From positions 1-64,000 of the IMG/VR virus record IMGVR_UViG_3300023184_000093: a stretch of DNA of 64,000 bases; one strand, given 5' to 3'. The position numbers were made by a program, and so were the translations under genes. Numbering within the stretch: the stretch's first letter is position 1; each line of letters opens with the position of its first letter. The notes under the pieces were generated by a model, which saw only the letters and a program-made list of their open reading frames with translations, was not told the origin of the DNA and did not search any database. Shown here in pieces: positions 9,401 to 18,800 of this stretch. Origin of the DNA: a virus.

Positions 9401-12400
9401 ACAGGGTGTATTAGGAGAACAAGGTGTTCAAGGTACACAGGGTGTTCAAGGTACACAGGGTGTATTAGGAGAACAAGGTACACAGGGTGTATTAGGAGAA
9501 CAAGGTGTTCAAGGTACACAGGGTGTATTAGGACAACAAGGAGTTCAAGGTGTATTAGGACAACAAGGAGTTCAAGGTGTATTAGGACAACAAGGTACAC
9601 AGGGTGTATTAGGACAACAAGGAGTTCAAGGTGTATTAGGACAACAAGGAGTTCAAGGTGTATTAGGACAACAAGGTACACAGGGTGTATTAGGAGAACA
9701 AGGAGTTCAAGGTGTATTAGGACAACAAGGTACACAGGGTGTATTAGGAGAACAAGGTACACAGGGTGTATTAGGAGAACAAGGTGTTCAAGGTACACAG
9801 GGTGTTCAAGGTGTTACTGGTAGCTTTACTGGAACAACCGCATTAGTAGTTAATATTACAAATACTAGTTCTAGCACATCAACTACTACCGGTGCATTAG
9901 TTGTAGAAGGTGGTGCTGGCATTGGTGGTAATTTAAATGTTGGTGGCAATTTATATGTAATAGGTGTTCTTACCGCAAGTAATTTTGTTGGTACATTTAC
10001 AGGTTCTGTAAGCGGAACTGCCGATGCCGCAATTTATATCACCGGTGGTGGTCCAGGACAATTATTATTTCAAACTGCTACCAATTCTACAAAATTTGTT
10101 AGCACAGGTACTACTGGTGATATTTTAGTAAGTTACGGAACAAGTTCTCCTACATTCCAAAATACATTAACATTAGCCGGATCTGCACAATCGTCATCAA
10201 CAAATACAGGTGCATTACAAGTAGTAGGTGGAGCAGGTATCGGTGGTAATTTATATATTGGTGGTAATTTATATTCAGGCGATCAGCGTATTGTCGCTAC
10301 TACAATAACAGCAGGTACTGATACAGCAATTAGTAGTAGTACTGGTGCTATTACAATTTGGAATACTAGTACATTACAAACAATTACTAATAGAGGAAAT
10401 TCTACTACTAATGCGATATTAATTACTAATACCACAAATACAACATCTACCAATACTGGTGCATTAACTGTTGGTGGTAGTGTTGGTGTTGGCGGTAATT
10501 TAAATGTTGCAAACAAATTAAAAATTGGTGCAAATTTAAATGAGACTTTATTACCTAATGTACCTCTACAGGTCACTGGTAATGTAAATGATTATTTACA
10601 AGTCAATATACAAAATCTTAACTCAAGCACTTTTGCTAGTACAGATCTAGTATTAACTTCTAATAAAGGCACCAATAGTAATTATTATGTAAATCTTGGT
10701 ATTAATAGCGAAAATTATGCAACACCAGATTTTGGAATAACAAATTCCAACGATGGCTACCTTATTAATAAAGGTGGAAATTTAGTTATCGCTACAGCCA
10801 ATACTGGAAAAACTATTGAATTCTGGACAGATGGTACTGTATTGCCTGGATCAACTCCTGATTTTGGAGCCACTACTGGTACACATATAATGAGTATGGG
10901 TACTGAAGGTGTTAAGATTTATAATACCACTTCATCTATAAGTTCTACAACTGGAGCACTACAAGTATTAGGTGGAGTCGGAATTCAAGGCGATCTACAT
11001 GTCGGCGGCCAAATTACTATTTTTGGAACAATACTTATAAATGGTTCAGAACAAGGATTAGGATGGACGGGTAGTGTAGGTTATACTGGTAGTAGAGCAT
11101 ATACAGGTAGTCAAGGTTATACAGGTAGTGCAGGTGATACAGGCCCTCAAGGAAATCGAGGTTATACAGGTTCAACAGGTACACAAGGACAAATAGGCTA
11201 TACAGGTAGTCTAGGTAATCAAGGACCTCAGGGTCAACAAGGTATACAAGGTAATCAAGGTGATATTGGATTTACCGGTAGCCGTAGTACAGAAACTGGA
11301 TATACAGGTAGTTTGGGATACTCAGGTAGTCAAGGCCCAGCAGGTACCAGTGTTGTAATTAAAGGTAGTACATCAACATATACATCTTTACCGGGATATC
11401 AAACACCACCAACACCAATGACTTATGCAGGAACTGCTGGTGACGGATATATAACACAAGATAATGGTTATTTAAATGTTTGGGATGGCAGTTTATGGAT
11501 TCCGGTTGGACAGTTTGTTGGCTATGCTGGTAGTTTTGGATATACTGGTAGTGCTGGATATACTGGTAGTCAGGGGTATACTGGTAGTCAAGGGTATACT
11601 GGTAGTCAAGGTTATACAGGTAGTGCTGGATATGTTGGTAGTGCTAGTACTGCTACTGGTTATACAGGTAGTATTGGATATACTGGTAGTCGAGGCGACA
11701 AAGGCGAAAGCTCTTATACATATTCTGCATTTCCACCAGCAGATCCAGTAGTAGGCGATCGTTGGTTTAATACTACCTATGGTATTGAACTTGTATATAC
11801 ACAAGACGCTGATAGTTATCAATGGATAGAAATATCTGCTAGTGGATATGTTGGACAATTTGGTTTTACTGGTAGTCAAGGTAGCACAGGTACCAGCGTT
11901 ATCATTAAAGGAACTACTTCAACATATACTTTATTGCCAGGTTATCCAAGTAGCTATACAGGTTTATTTAATGACACATATGTTGCCACCGATTCAGGAC
12001 ATATGTGGGTATGGAATGGTACAACATGGTTAGATGTTGGAAATATTATTGGATATACAGGAAGCCAAGGTGTACAAGGTCCAGAAGGTCCAGTCGGCGA
12101 TACAGGTGTACAAGGTAATAAAGGATATACAGGTAGTCAAGGTATAAAAGGTGATACTGGTAATACAGGGTATTGGGGTAGTAGAGGGTATACAGGTAGT
12201 GAAGGTATAAAAAGTGGATTACGATTCTATTTTGATGCAACCTCAAGTAATCCAGGTACAACACTAAATGGTAGTATACGATATAACAATACCGTTACTA
12301 CATCAACAACTGAGTTATATATTAGTACCACTGATGTAACTGGATCAAATATTTCTAATTGGTTGGCACAGTTTATACCTACAAGTAATTCTGGTTCACC

Positions 12401-13634
12401 TAAAGGTCAATTAACAATTAATTATGGATTGAGCATTAGTACATTTACTAATGTATTCAATGTACTAACTGCAACAAATAATACCACATATTATACAGTA
12501 AGTGTTGGATATGTTATTGGAGATAATACCACAGTTGGATCACTTTATAATTTAGATCCATTAAGTGTAAATTACATAAGAACAGGTGATCTTGGATATA
12601 CAGGTAGTACTGGAACTGCTGCTCAAGTTCAACTTGGAACAGTTACTTATAGTGCTACTACAGCCACGGTTACTAATGCCGGTAATAATCAATTTGCTAT
12701 ATTTAATTTTGTACTACAAAGTGGTTATACTGGTAGTGCTGGAACTGGAACTGGTTACACAGGTAGTTTAGGTAATTTTAGCAGTGCAGTACAACAATTT
12801 AATACACAAACGTCAAACTATACTTTAGCATTAACTGATGCAGGTGCATTAATAAAATTAAACAGTACTAGCCCTATTGTACTAACAGTTCCGGCAGAAA
12901 GTTTAGTTAATTTCCCAATTGGAAGTAGATTAGATTTAGAACAACTGGGTACCGGTGGAGTTACTGTAGTTGGTGATTCTGGCGTTACCGTGATATCTAC
13001 AGATTACCCAATATTAAATTTACAATATAGTCTAGCTTCGCTGGTTAAAACTGATTCAAATGAATGGTTATTTGTTGCACCAACAGGCGGCTTGGGATAT
13101 TCTGGTAGTGTTGGATATACAGGTAGTTTTGGATACACAGGTAGTTTTGGATACACAGGTAGTATTGGTGGATTTAATGCTGTACAAACATTAAACATAC
13201 AAACTGGTACTACATACACAATTGCAGCAGCCGATGCTGGATATTTAATAGAAATAAACAATGCCGTTGGTGGTACAGTCATTGTTCCGCGTGATGTTGA
13301 TGTTGCGTTTGCTATTGGGCAACGTGTAGATATTTCTCAAATTGGAGCAGGCCCTGTGACAATTGTACCATATTCTGGTGCTGTTACCCTTCGTTATACT
13401 GATTATCCTATATTAAATCTTCCATATAGCATAGGAACATTAATAAAACTAGCTGCTAATGAATGGTCATGGATTGGTCCTGCTACTAGTGCCGTGGGAT
13501 ATAATGGTTCTGCTGGCCCAATGGGACCATCTGGTAATAACGGATTTGTTGGTAGTCGAGGTGATGTTGGTGCATCAGGTGTAAGTTCTTATTTCTCAGT
13601 CATAACCGGAGCGGCCGGGTGGTACTGGCAATAA
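6447..13634 (+). CDS. Giant modular collagen-like fibre protein (2395 aa)
   Basis: 2395 aa, ATG inside the end of the previous gene. Order of parts: N-terminal module (1-50); GGVGIGGDLYVGG beta segments (about 85-115 and 325-400); five to six 27-residue repeats with core FALSFNTGTLVANAV (about 135-290); several beta domains; a collagen-like array of GVQGVLGQQGTQG triplets (about 874-1123); further GGxGIGGNLxxGG segments; GYTGS-rich triplets (about 1535-1770) carrying inserted small domains with a WVWNGTTWLDVG-type core; and two related 100-residue beta modules near the C-terminus, each with a TDYPILNL motif. No catalytic motif. A late structural fibre, likely a trimeric shaft with interspersed globular knobs. 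Confidence 0.8.
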   Translation: MSKSRLFSGKIKKLTGGNLSVDRYEYLDISQAEPDLGLPFNNGQLLVGYTDGVRIWSNTITNATLVGVNTVTGTLLITTVTNSISTDTGALIVEGGVGIGGDLYVGGSVTAGSFIGSFTGLATTSTLAEFANTATYALNFNTGTLVANAVSATTSNFATTSGFALSFNTATLVAHAVLADTATTSNFATTSGFALSFNTSTLVSNAVSATTSNFATTSGFALSFNTGTLVANAVSATTSNFATTSSFALSFNTSTLVSNAVSATTSNFATTSGFALSFNTGTLVANAVQASSSTYADVAGTSLTLSSGTYTIVNTTISLSTTTGALVVNGGVGIGGNLYVGGEIVAQKLTIEYTTITTTLIKTDDIIQTSNTTNATTSTDSGALKIAGGASIGIDLWVGGDVFTQGQKVITTATVNDYASKTIITAGTDTAISTSTGNITIWNTSTLESVTGRGNTTSHAIRINNTLTSTSSFSDNALYVAGGIGGNSGFNINGDGYLHGNLNVSGYITGTNITLNVLSANSATFYGDVTGSGALYAGVLGYTPFAQTMAQFTGDLNDYMEINVQNINPGNWASTDIVASADNVTESSAFIDMGITSSGWDGTAPNTFADNLGPNDGYLLVGDSEFPTVGHLVIGTLSSETTVKIVVAGTNSNYVTAIFNTATTQSISTTTGALVVRGGLGVGGAINAMNTSYVAGSRILTAVDLETITHTATYITNNPGSVFGLATIANTTTVYGTYDFGSVSDIWTFNDYNTGTNTGYYSIHDAATQPAHIVYVGFNGITDFNRIVLNINYTQASGHTQDIDLYNYTQSQWDTFTTYSGSTGWFEFILGTIDSAPYISGGKVSLRIYHVSFGNINHRTWIDYVALEKSSQGGQGPRGATGATGAQGVLGSQGIQGTFGTQGVQGTQGVQGLTGQQGVQGVQGTQGVQGTQGVQGLTGQQGVQGVLGQQGVQGTQGVQGLTGQQGVQGVLGQQGTQGVLGEQGTQGVLGEQGVQGTQGVQGTQGVLGEQGTQGVLGEQGVQGTQGVLGQQGVQGVLGQQGVQGVLGQQGTQGVLGQQGVQGVLGQQGVQGVLGQQGTQGVLGEQGVQGVLGQQGTQGVLGEQGTQGVLGEQGVQGTQGVQGVTGSFTGTTALVVNITNTSSSTSTTTGALVVEGGAGIGGNLNVGGNLYVIGVLTASNFVGTFTGSVSGTADAAIYITGGGPGQLLFQTATNSTKFVSTGTTGDILVSYGTSSPTFQNTLTLAGSAQSSSTNTGALQVVGGAGIGGNLYIGGNLYSGDQRIVATTITAGTDTAISSSTGAITIWNTSTLQTITNRGNSTTNAILITNTTNTTSTNTGALTVGGSVGVGGNLNVANKLKIGANLNETLLPNVPLQVTGNVNDYLQVNIQNLNSSTFASTDLVLTSNKGTNSNYYVNLGINSENYATPDFGITNSNDGYLINKGGNLVIATANTGKTIEFWTDGTVLPGSTPDFGATTGTHIMSMGTEGVKIYNTTSSISSTTGALQVLGGVGIQGDLHVGGQITIFGTILINGSEQGLGWTGSVGYTGSRAYTGSQGYTGSAGDTGPQGNRGYTGSTGTQGQIGYTGSLGNQGPQGQQGIQGNQGDIGFTGSRSTETGYTGSLGYSGSQGPAGTSVVIKGSTSTYTSLPGYQTPPTPMTYAGTAGDGYITQDNGYLNVWDGSLWIPVGQFVGYAGSFGYTGSAGYTGSQGYTGSQGYTGSQGYTGSAGYVGSASTATGYTGSIGYTGSRGDKGESSYTYSAFPPADPVVGDRWFNTTYGIELVYTQDADSYQWIEISASGYVGQFGFTGSQGSTGTSVIIKGTTSTYTLLPGYPSSYTGLFNDTYVATDSGHMWVWNGTTWLDVGNIIGYTGSQGVQGPEGPVGDTGVQGNKGYTGSQGIKGDTGNTGYWGSRGYTGSEGIKSGLRFYFDATSSNPGTTLNGSIRYNNTVTTSTTELYISTTDVTGSNISNWLAQFIPTSNSGSPKGQLTINYGLSISTFTNVFNVLTATNNTTYYTVSVGYVIGDNTTVGSLYNLDPLSVNYIRTGDLGYTGSTGTAAQVQLGTVTYSATTATVTNAGNNQFAIFNFVLQSGYTGSAGTGTGYTGSLGNFSSAVQQFNTQTSNYTLALTDAGALIKLNSTSPIVLTVPAESLVNFPIGSRLDLEQLGTGGVTVVGDSGVTVISTDYPILNLQYSLASLVKTDSNEWLFVAPTGGLGYSGSVGYTGSFGYTGSFGYTGSIGGFNAVQTLNIQTGTTYTIAAADAGYLIEINNAVGGTVIVPRDVDVAFAIGQRVDISQIGAGPVTIVPYSGAVTLRYTDYPILNLPYSIGTLIKLAANEWSWIGPATSAVGYNGSAGPMGPSGNNGFVGSRGDVGASGVSSYFSVITGAAGWYWQ
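6850..7320 (+). repeat. 81-bp tandem repeats inside the fibre gene
   Basis: Five to six copies of an 81-bp unit encoding a 27-residue repeat that ends in NFATTSG followed by FALSFNTxTLVxNAVSATTS. Copies are near-identical at the DNA level, e.g. gctacaacatctaactttgc recurs several times. Confidence 0.8.
9069..9816 (+). repeat. Collagen-coding GVQG/GVLGQQG repeat array
   Basis: About 80 Gly-X-Y triplets encoded by short units such as ggtgtattaggacaacaagg and ggtgttcaaggtacacag. Gln and Val dominate X and Y, unlike the Thr-rich arrays at the left of the window. The antisense frame stays open only because the array has no antisense stop codons. Confidence 0.85.
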
Positions 13635-13637
13635 ATA
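13629..13637 (+). promoter_or_regulatory. Putative T4-type late promoter
   Basis: CAATAAATA spans the stop codon of the 2395-aa gene, 28 bp before the next ATG, the same arrangement as at 2925. Confidence 0.5.
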
Positions 13638-13665
13638 CGTATAATTAATTTAAGGAATATTAAAA

Positions 13666-14436
13666 ATGGCTGGAAATTCATCCCCAATTTTTTCAAGAGT
13701 AGGAGATATACAGGGCGGTGTATTGATCGTTAACTCATCTACTAACTCTGCTATTGCAGACTTTGCAGGTACAGGAACTTTTGTTGTTCCAGTTTTTACA
13801 GCAGATCTTACCAACGGCGGATTTATACAAAGAATAAGATTTAAAGCAAGAGCAGACGGTGCTAACGTTGCTACTGTTGCTCGTATATGGATTAATGAAG
13901 GCACATTGAATCTCTCATCACCATTAATTGCTCCAACAACACTTACCGGAACTCCTTCTGCAACCGGTGGTACATTAACAACTGGTACGTTTTATGCCAA
14001 AGTACAGGCAATCGATCAATGGGGTGGATTAGGACCAATATCAGCTGAATCATCTGCGGTTAACGTATTAGCACCTGCAGGAACTGGATCAATTAGTTGG
14101 AACTGGACTCAGGTAACTGGTGCAGTTAGTTATCGTTTATATACTGGCCCAGTTGCCGGCGGCGAATATGTTTATTTTGCTTCAACAGTTAGTACATTTA
14201 CACAAACAGTTCCTATTATTTCATCGCAATTGGCCAATCCTGGTGACTATGTTGTTAATAATATGTTCTACGGTGAATTATCATTACCTGCAACTGCTGT
14301 TGCTCAAACAGCCGCTACAGTTGAACTTGATTATCCAATGAACTTGGCATTACCTCCAGGGTATAGAGTTATGGTAGGATTTGGTGGAGCGGTGGCCACA
14401 GGTTGGTATGTAACAGGTATAGGCGGAAAGTATTAA
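13666..14436 (+). CDS. Putative tail protein with fibronectin-III-like domain
   Basis: 256 aa, RBS AAGGA before ATG. The N-terminal 80 residues are beta-rich and of unknown family. Residues about 85-185 look like a fibronectin type III or other immunoglobulin-like domain: a GTYYAKVQAID-type strand (seen as TGTFYAKVQAIDQWG), then SWNWTQVTGAVSYRLYTG and TFTQTV. The remaining 70 residues are again beta-rich. No catalytic residues or membrane segment. Such domains are common accessory carbohydrate- or surface-binding modules on phage tails. Only 3 bp separate it from the next gene, so the two are probably co-transcribed from the 13629 promoter. Confidence 0.65.
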   Translation: MAGNSSPIFSRVGDIQGGVLIVNSSTNSAIADFAGTGTFVVPVFTADLTNGGFIQRIRFKARADGANVATVARIWINEGTLNLSSPLIAPTTLTGTPSATGGTLTTGTFYAKVQAIDQWGGLGPISAESSAVNVLAPAGTGSISWNWTQVTGAVSYRLYTGPVAGGEYVYFASTVSTFTQTVPIISSQLANPGDYVVNNMFYGELSLPATAVAQTAATVELDYPMNLALPPGYRVMVGFGGAVATGWYVTGIGGKY

Positions 14437-14439
14437 TCT

Positions 14440-15414
14440 ATGTTAGATATAAGTCATCTTGCCGGTAATCCTAAGTATGATGTACAGGTATTTTATGCAA
14501 ACTCTCCTGTGGCAGGTGCAAACTGGGCTACTTGGGTTAAACCACGTGGCATTAACTTTGTACAATTTTTTGTATTATCAGGAGGATGTGGCGGAGGCAG
14601 TGGTACAGTAGGTGCGGCAAGTACAGCAGGCGGTGGTGCTGGTGGTCCTTCTGGATCGCAGGCCATTGTTACTTTTCCAGCGTGGGCAATACCAGATATA
14701 TTATACATCTCAGTGGGCAATGGTGGACTTGGTGGTGCAGCAGTTAATACAAACCCAGGCTTAGTTGGGGTAGCAGGTGTTGCTAGTCATGTTGCTATAT
14801 ATCCTGATACTGCTTTAACTGCACAAAATTTATTAATTAAAGTTAATGCCGGTGTGGTTGGTGCCGCCGCAGCTCTTGCTGTAGGTGGCACGGTTGGTAC
14901 TGCTGCTGCTATTACTCTAGTTTCCGCATCACCTTTAGCTGCTCTAGGAACATTTTATTCATCGGCTGTTCTTAGTCTTAACATTGCTGGGCTAACTGGT
15001 ACCGCAGGTGGTGCTGCTATTGCTGCTGCTGCTTTTTCATTAGGTACAACTGGTTTAATAGTTACACCCGGAACTGGTGGTGCTGGTCTTGGAGCAGCAG
15101 CTTCTGTTGGTCTTACCGGCGGCAATATTACCGGTGCTGGTATATTTCCTACATTACCGGGTGGTCTTGCTGGTGGCACAACAACTGCATCTGGTGGTGC
15201 TGGTTCTAATGGTATTCAACCGATACGTGGACTATGGTTCTTTTATGGTGGAACCGGTGGTGCCAGTTCTGGTGGTGCTGGTGGTAGTGGTGGCAGAGGC
15301 GGTGACGGTGCTTATGGCAGCGGCGGTGGCGGCGGCGGTGGTGCATTCACTGGTAATTTTAGTGGAGCAGGCGGCAAGGGCGGCGACGGTATAGTAGTTG
15401 CCACCAGCTGGTAA
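14440..15414 (+). CDS. Glycine-rich adhesin-like tail protein
   Basis: 324 aa. After a short N-terminal segment ending FVQFFVLSGGCGGGSG, the protein is dominated by Gly-rich loops (GGGAGG, GGTGGASSGG, GGGGGGGAF) alternating with short hydrophobic strands, ending GGDGIVVATSW. This is the layout of phage glycine-rich domains and recalls the polyglycine-II sandwiches of T-even gp38 host-range adhesins; I infer similarity of architecture, not homology. Likely a receptor-recognition protein. Codon use is richer in G and C than the neighbours because of the glycine codons. Confidence 0.7.
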   Translation: MLDISHLAGNPKYDVQVFYANSPVAGANWATWVKPRGINFVQFFVLSGGCGGGSGTVGAASTAGGGAGGPSGSQAIVTFPAWAIPDILYISVGNGGLGGAAVNTNPGLVGVAGVASHVAIYPDTALTAQNLLIKVNAGVVGAAAALAVGGTVGTAAAITLVSASPLAALGTFYSSAVLSLNIAGLTGTAGGAAIAAAAFSLGTTGLIVTPGTGGAGLGAAASVGLTGGNITGAGIFPTLPGGLAGGTTTASGGAGSNGIQPIRGLWFFYGGTGGASSGGAGGSGGRGGDGAYGSGGGGGGGAFTGNFSGAGGKGGDGIVVATSW

Positions 15415-15448
15415 TTTTCAAAAATATTAATCATACTAAAATCTAGAT

Positions 15449-15457
15449 TAATAAATA
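15449..15457 (+). promoter_or_regulatory. Putative T4-type late promoter
   Basis: TAATAAATA lies in the 70-bp gap before the conserved 130-aa gene, 28 bp upstream of its ATG. Confidence 0.5.
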
Positions 15458-15484
15458 TCAAATAATACACGCACGAGGTAAAAA

Positions 15485-15877
15485 ATGGGACATTTTGCAA
15501 AAGTAGATAACGGCATAGTAACACAGGTTATTGTAGCCGAACAAGACGTAATTAATACAGGTATGTTTGGTGATCCTAATTCTTGGATACAAACTAGCTA
15601 CAATACATTTGCTGGCAAGCATACATCAGGTGGAACACCACTAAGAAAAAATTATGCAGGAATTGGTTATGTATATGATTTAGAAAGAGATGCTTTCTAC
15701 GTTCAACAACCTTATCCAAGTTGGATTTTAAATGAAGATACTTGTGTATGGGAATCTCCTGTACCTATGCCTGATATAGTTGAAGGATTTAGTTATACAT
15801 GGGATGAAGCAACTGTATCATGGATATCTATTCCAATTCCTCAACCTTCTGAAGAACCTACTTTACCAGCTGAATAA
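15485..15877 (+). CDS. Conserved T4-like phage virion-associated protein
   Basis: 130 aa with RBS GAGG before ATG. The sequence (FAKVDNGIVTQVIVAEQD, WIQTSYNTFAGKH, LRKNYAGIGYVYD, PYPSWILNEDTCVWE) is one I recognise as a conserved small protein of marine T4-like phages, often encoded in the tail/structural region, with no assigned function. It has no signal peptide or membrane segment. Being near-identical in length to its relatives, it is unlikely to be truncated. It sits between adhesin genes and is probably transcribed late. Confidence 0.75.
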   Translation: MGHFAKVDNGIVTQVIVAEQDVINTGMFGDPNSWIQTSYNTFAGKHTSGGTPLRKNYAGIGYVYDLERDAFYVQQPYPSWILNEDTCVWESPVPMPDIVEGFSYTWDEATVSWISIPIPQPSEEPTLPAE

Positions 15878-15880
15878 GAA

Positions 15881-18800
15881 ATGACCTTAGATTTAGGTAT
15901 AATTCGTCGACAACGTTATTTTTCAACATCGACAGCAACACCCCTAACTACTAGTACCTATGCCCAAGGCGGAAATATAACGTCATATATCTATAATGGT
16001 ACAACTTATATTGCCCATATTTTTACAGTATCTGGTATATTTACAGTTACATCTGCAATATATCCTTTGGACATTTTAGCAGTAGCTGGTGGAGGGGGTG
16101 GTGCTAGTTCTGGAGTAAGTGCTGGTACTGGTGCAGGCGGCGGGGGTGCAGGCGGTGTTGCCACAACTGGAGTAGTTAATAACATCAATAGAATATATCC
16201 TAGCAGTTCATACATAGCAGTAACTACATCAACAATAGCTAATGCTGTAGGTGGTTGGGTTCCTAGTGTGTTTTCGGACTTTGTTGGAGGTACTGGAGGA
16301 TTTCACTTTACTTGGAGTGCTGTTCAACAAACGGGTGGTGGTGCAAGAACTATTCCTATACCTGAACAAGGCGGTGATAATAACACTGTTTTTCAAAGGT
16401 ATTATTTAGAATTAGCTATAACTGGTATTGGACCTGCTGATGTTGCTATTGGATTGATTAGAGATGGTGCTGTTAAGGACGGATATGCTAACATACCATA
16501 TGTAAACTTAAATGGTGGCACAGTTAATAACTGGACAGGTGTAGGAACTGCATTAGGAACATTTGTGCCCGGTGACACCCTTCAAATTGCATGGAGTGCT
16601 GCTGATCAACTTACTAGTTATCTAACATATTGGTGGGTGGGTAAAAATGGAACTTGGGCCAATGCTACACCTTGGGATGCGGCTAACGCTGGATACACTA
16701 CAGGAACATATCAAACAAGTGCTTTGAGATTAATTGTTATGAGTGCTGCTTCAGGTGGCGGTGCTGTCAGAGGTAGATTTAGATCAGGTAGCGAAAACTT
16801 ATATACCTCCCAAGCTATTAGTGCTGGTAATTATGGTACTACTATTACTAATCACTCTGCATATTATACAAGTTCGTTAGGATCAGGATATTTTTCAACA
16901 GGTACAACGTTTGGTGTTACAATAGGTGCTGGTGGAGTAAAAGGAGGAGGCCTCGTAGAAAATAATTTTGGAGCCAATGGCGGTGATACCGTAATTTATA
17001 ATGCAACTAATCCTTCATTTTTTTACTCTGCGTATTTTGCCAATAGTTATATAACAGTTACTAATCCTGTATTTGCGTTTGGCACCGACAATTTTACCAT
17101 AGAAACTTGGATATATCCAACTGCATCTTATGGACAAAGTGGTGGAAATTATGTTCATCCTATATTTAATTCTAGAAGTTTTTCAGGTACAGATGTTGCA
17201 AATGCTGGATTTATTGTTTATTTAGATTCCAATAATAAAGTTGGTGTATATACTAATGGGACTACTTATCTCACCACTGTTAATATTGTTGCAAATGCTG
17301 CGTGGAGTCATATAGCCGTTACAAGAAATAGTAACATAATCAATGTTTATATAAATGGTGTAAAAGATGCTAGTAGTTTTACAGCTAGTGCTACACAAAA
17401 TTTTACCAACAATCTCGTAATGATAGGATATGGTAATAATCAAACAAACATAGCTATTCCTCAATATCTACAAGGTTACCTTAGCAATTATCGTATAGTA
17501 AGAGGATTATCGGTATATACAAATAGTTTTACTCCACCTACAACTATTAGTTCAGCAACACAGTCTGCTGGTACAAATATCAATGCTATAACTACTCAAA
17601 CAGTATTACTAGCATTTAACACAGCTACTATTGGAGATATTTCCACACTTACTAATGTATTAACTCAAACATCCGGCACCATAACTGTGTCAACCTTTGC
17701 ACCATTTACCACATCGTCGGTGTTAATCAGAGCATTTGGTGGTGGTGGTGGTGGTGGTGGTACAGCTCCTGGATTTTATGGAAATGGACAAAATGGTGGA
17801 AGTGGCGGTGGTGCTCCTGGCTCCGGTGGTAGTAATGCATACATGATCGGCGGTGCAGGGTTTCCGGGACAAGGAAACCGTGGAGGTCATGGCGGCAATG
17901 CTCTAGGATGTGGTGGCGGCGGCTATGCATATATAGGTGGGCCAGCTTTAAATGGACTGCCAGGTGGATGGTCACCTGGCTTTAACGCCGCAGGCTACGG
18001 CGGCGCTGGCGGGTATTTTAATCATTCAGGTGTCGTGACAGCCTATGCTGGTGGGGGTGGTGGTGGGGCATGGAGTAGTAGTGGATATAATCCCGGTCTA
18101 GGTGGCATCGGTGGTGGTGGCAATGGAGCATATGTTGGAGCAGCACAAATTAATGCTACAGCGGGTACTGTTAATTCTGGTGGCGGTGGTGGTGGTGGCA
18201 ATTATTTAGCTACAAATTCTGCTGCCGCAGGTGGTAGTGGCATTGTTATATTTAGATACCCTACAAATATTCCTGATCCAGATCGTATTACACGACTTGG
18301 AATAACTGATCCGTATTTAAAAAATACAATATTATTATTGTCAGGACAAATTTCTAACACAGCTACAAATAATAGTATTATAGATAGTAGTAACAATTTT
18401 GCATCTTTTATTGTTTCAGCAACTAACACTATTTCACAAGGTGCATTTAGTCCATATGGATCACAATGGAGTACTTCTTTTAATGGTGTTACAGATTATA
18501 TATCATTTGTGTCAACAGTTACCACAGGTACAGCGTTTCAACAAAACGTGTTCTGGGGAGCAAATAAGAGTTTTACCATTGAGGCGTGGTTAAATCCAAA
18601 TGGACCTCAATTATCTAATACAGCCACTATTATTTTAGGTGATGCATCTCCTACAGGGTTAGGATTAGCATGGGGAGTAGGTTTAGATTCTTCTAATAAA
18701 CCAATGATGTATTGGAAAGATCCAGCTAATACTGGTAACTTTTTAACCGCAACAAATATTTTATCAACCGGTACCTGGACACATGTTTCTTGGATATCCA

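Noticed and set aside
9085-9798. 237-aa antisense open frame
   Set aside because: It is the complement of the collagen-coding repeats, with monotonous LVLLIHPVYL repeats and no RBS.
15312-15524. 70-aa antisense ORF over the late promoter at 15449
   Set aside because: Polyproline antisense of glycine codons, no RBS.
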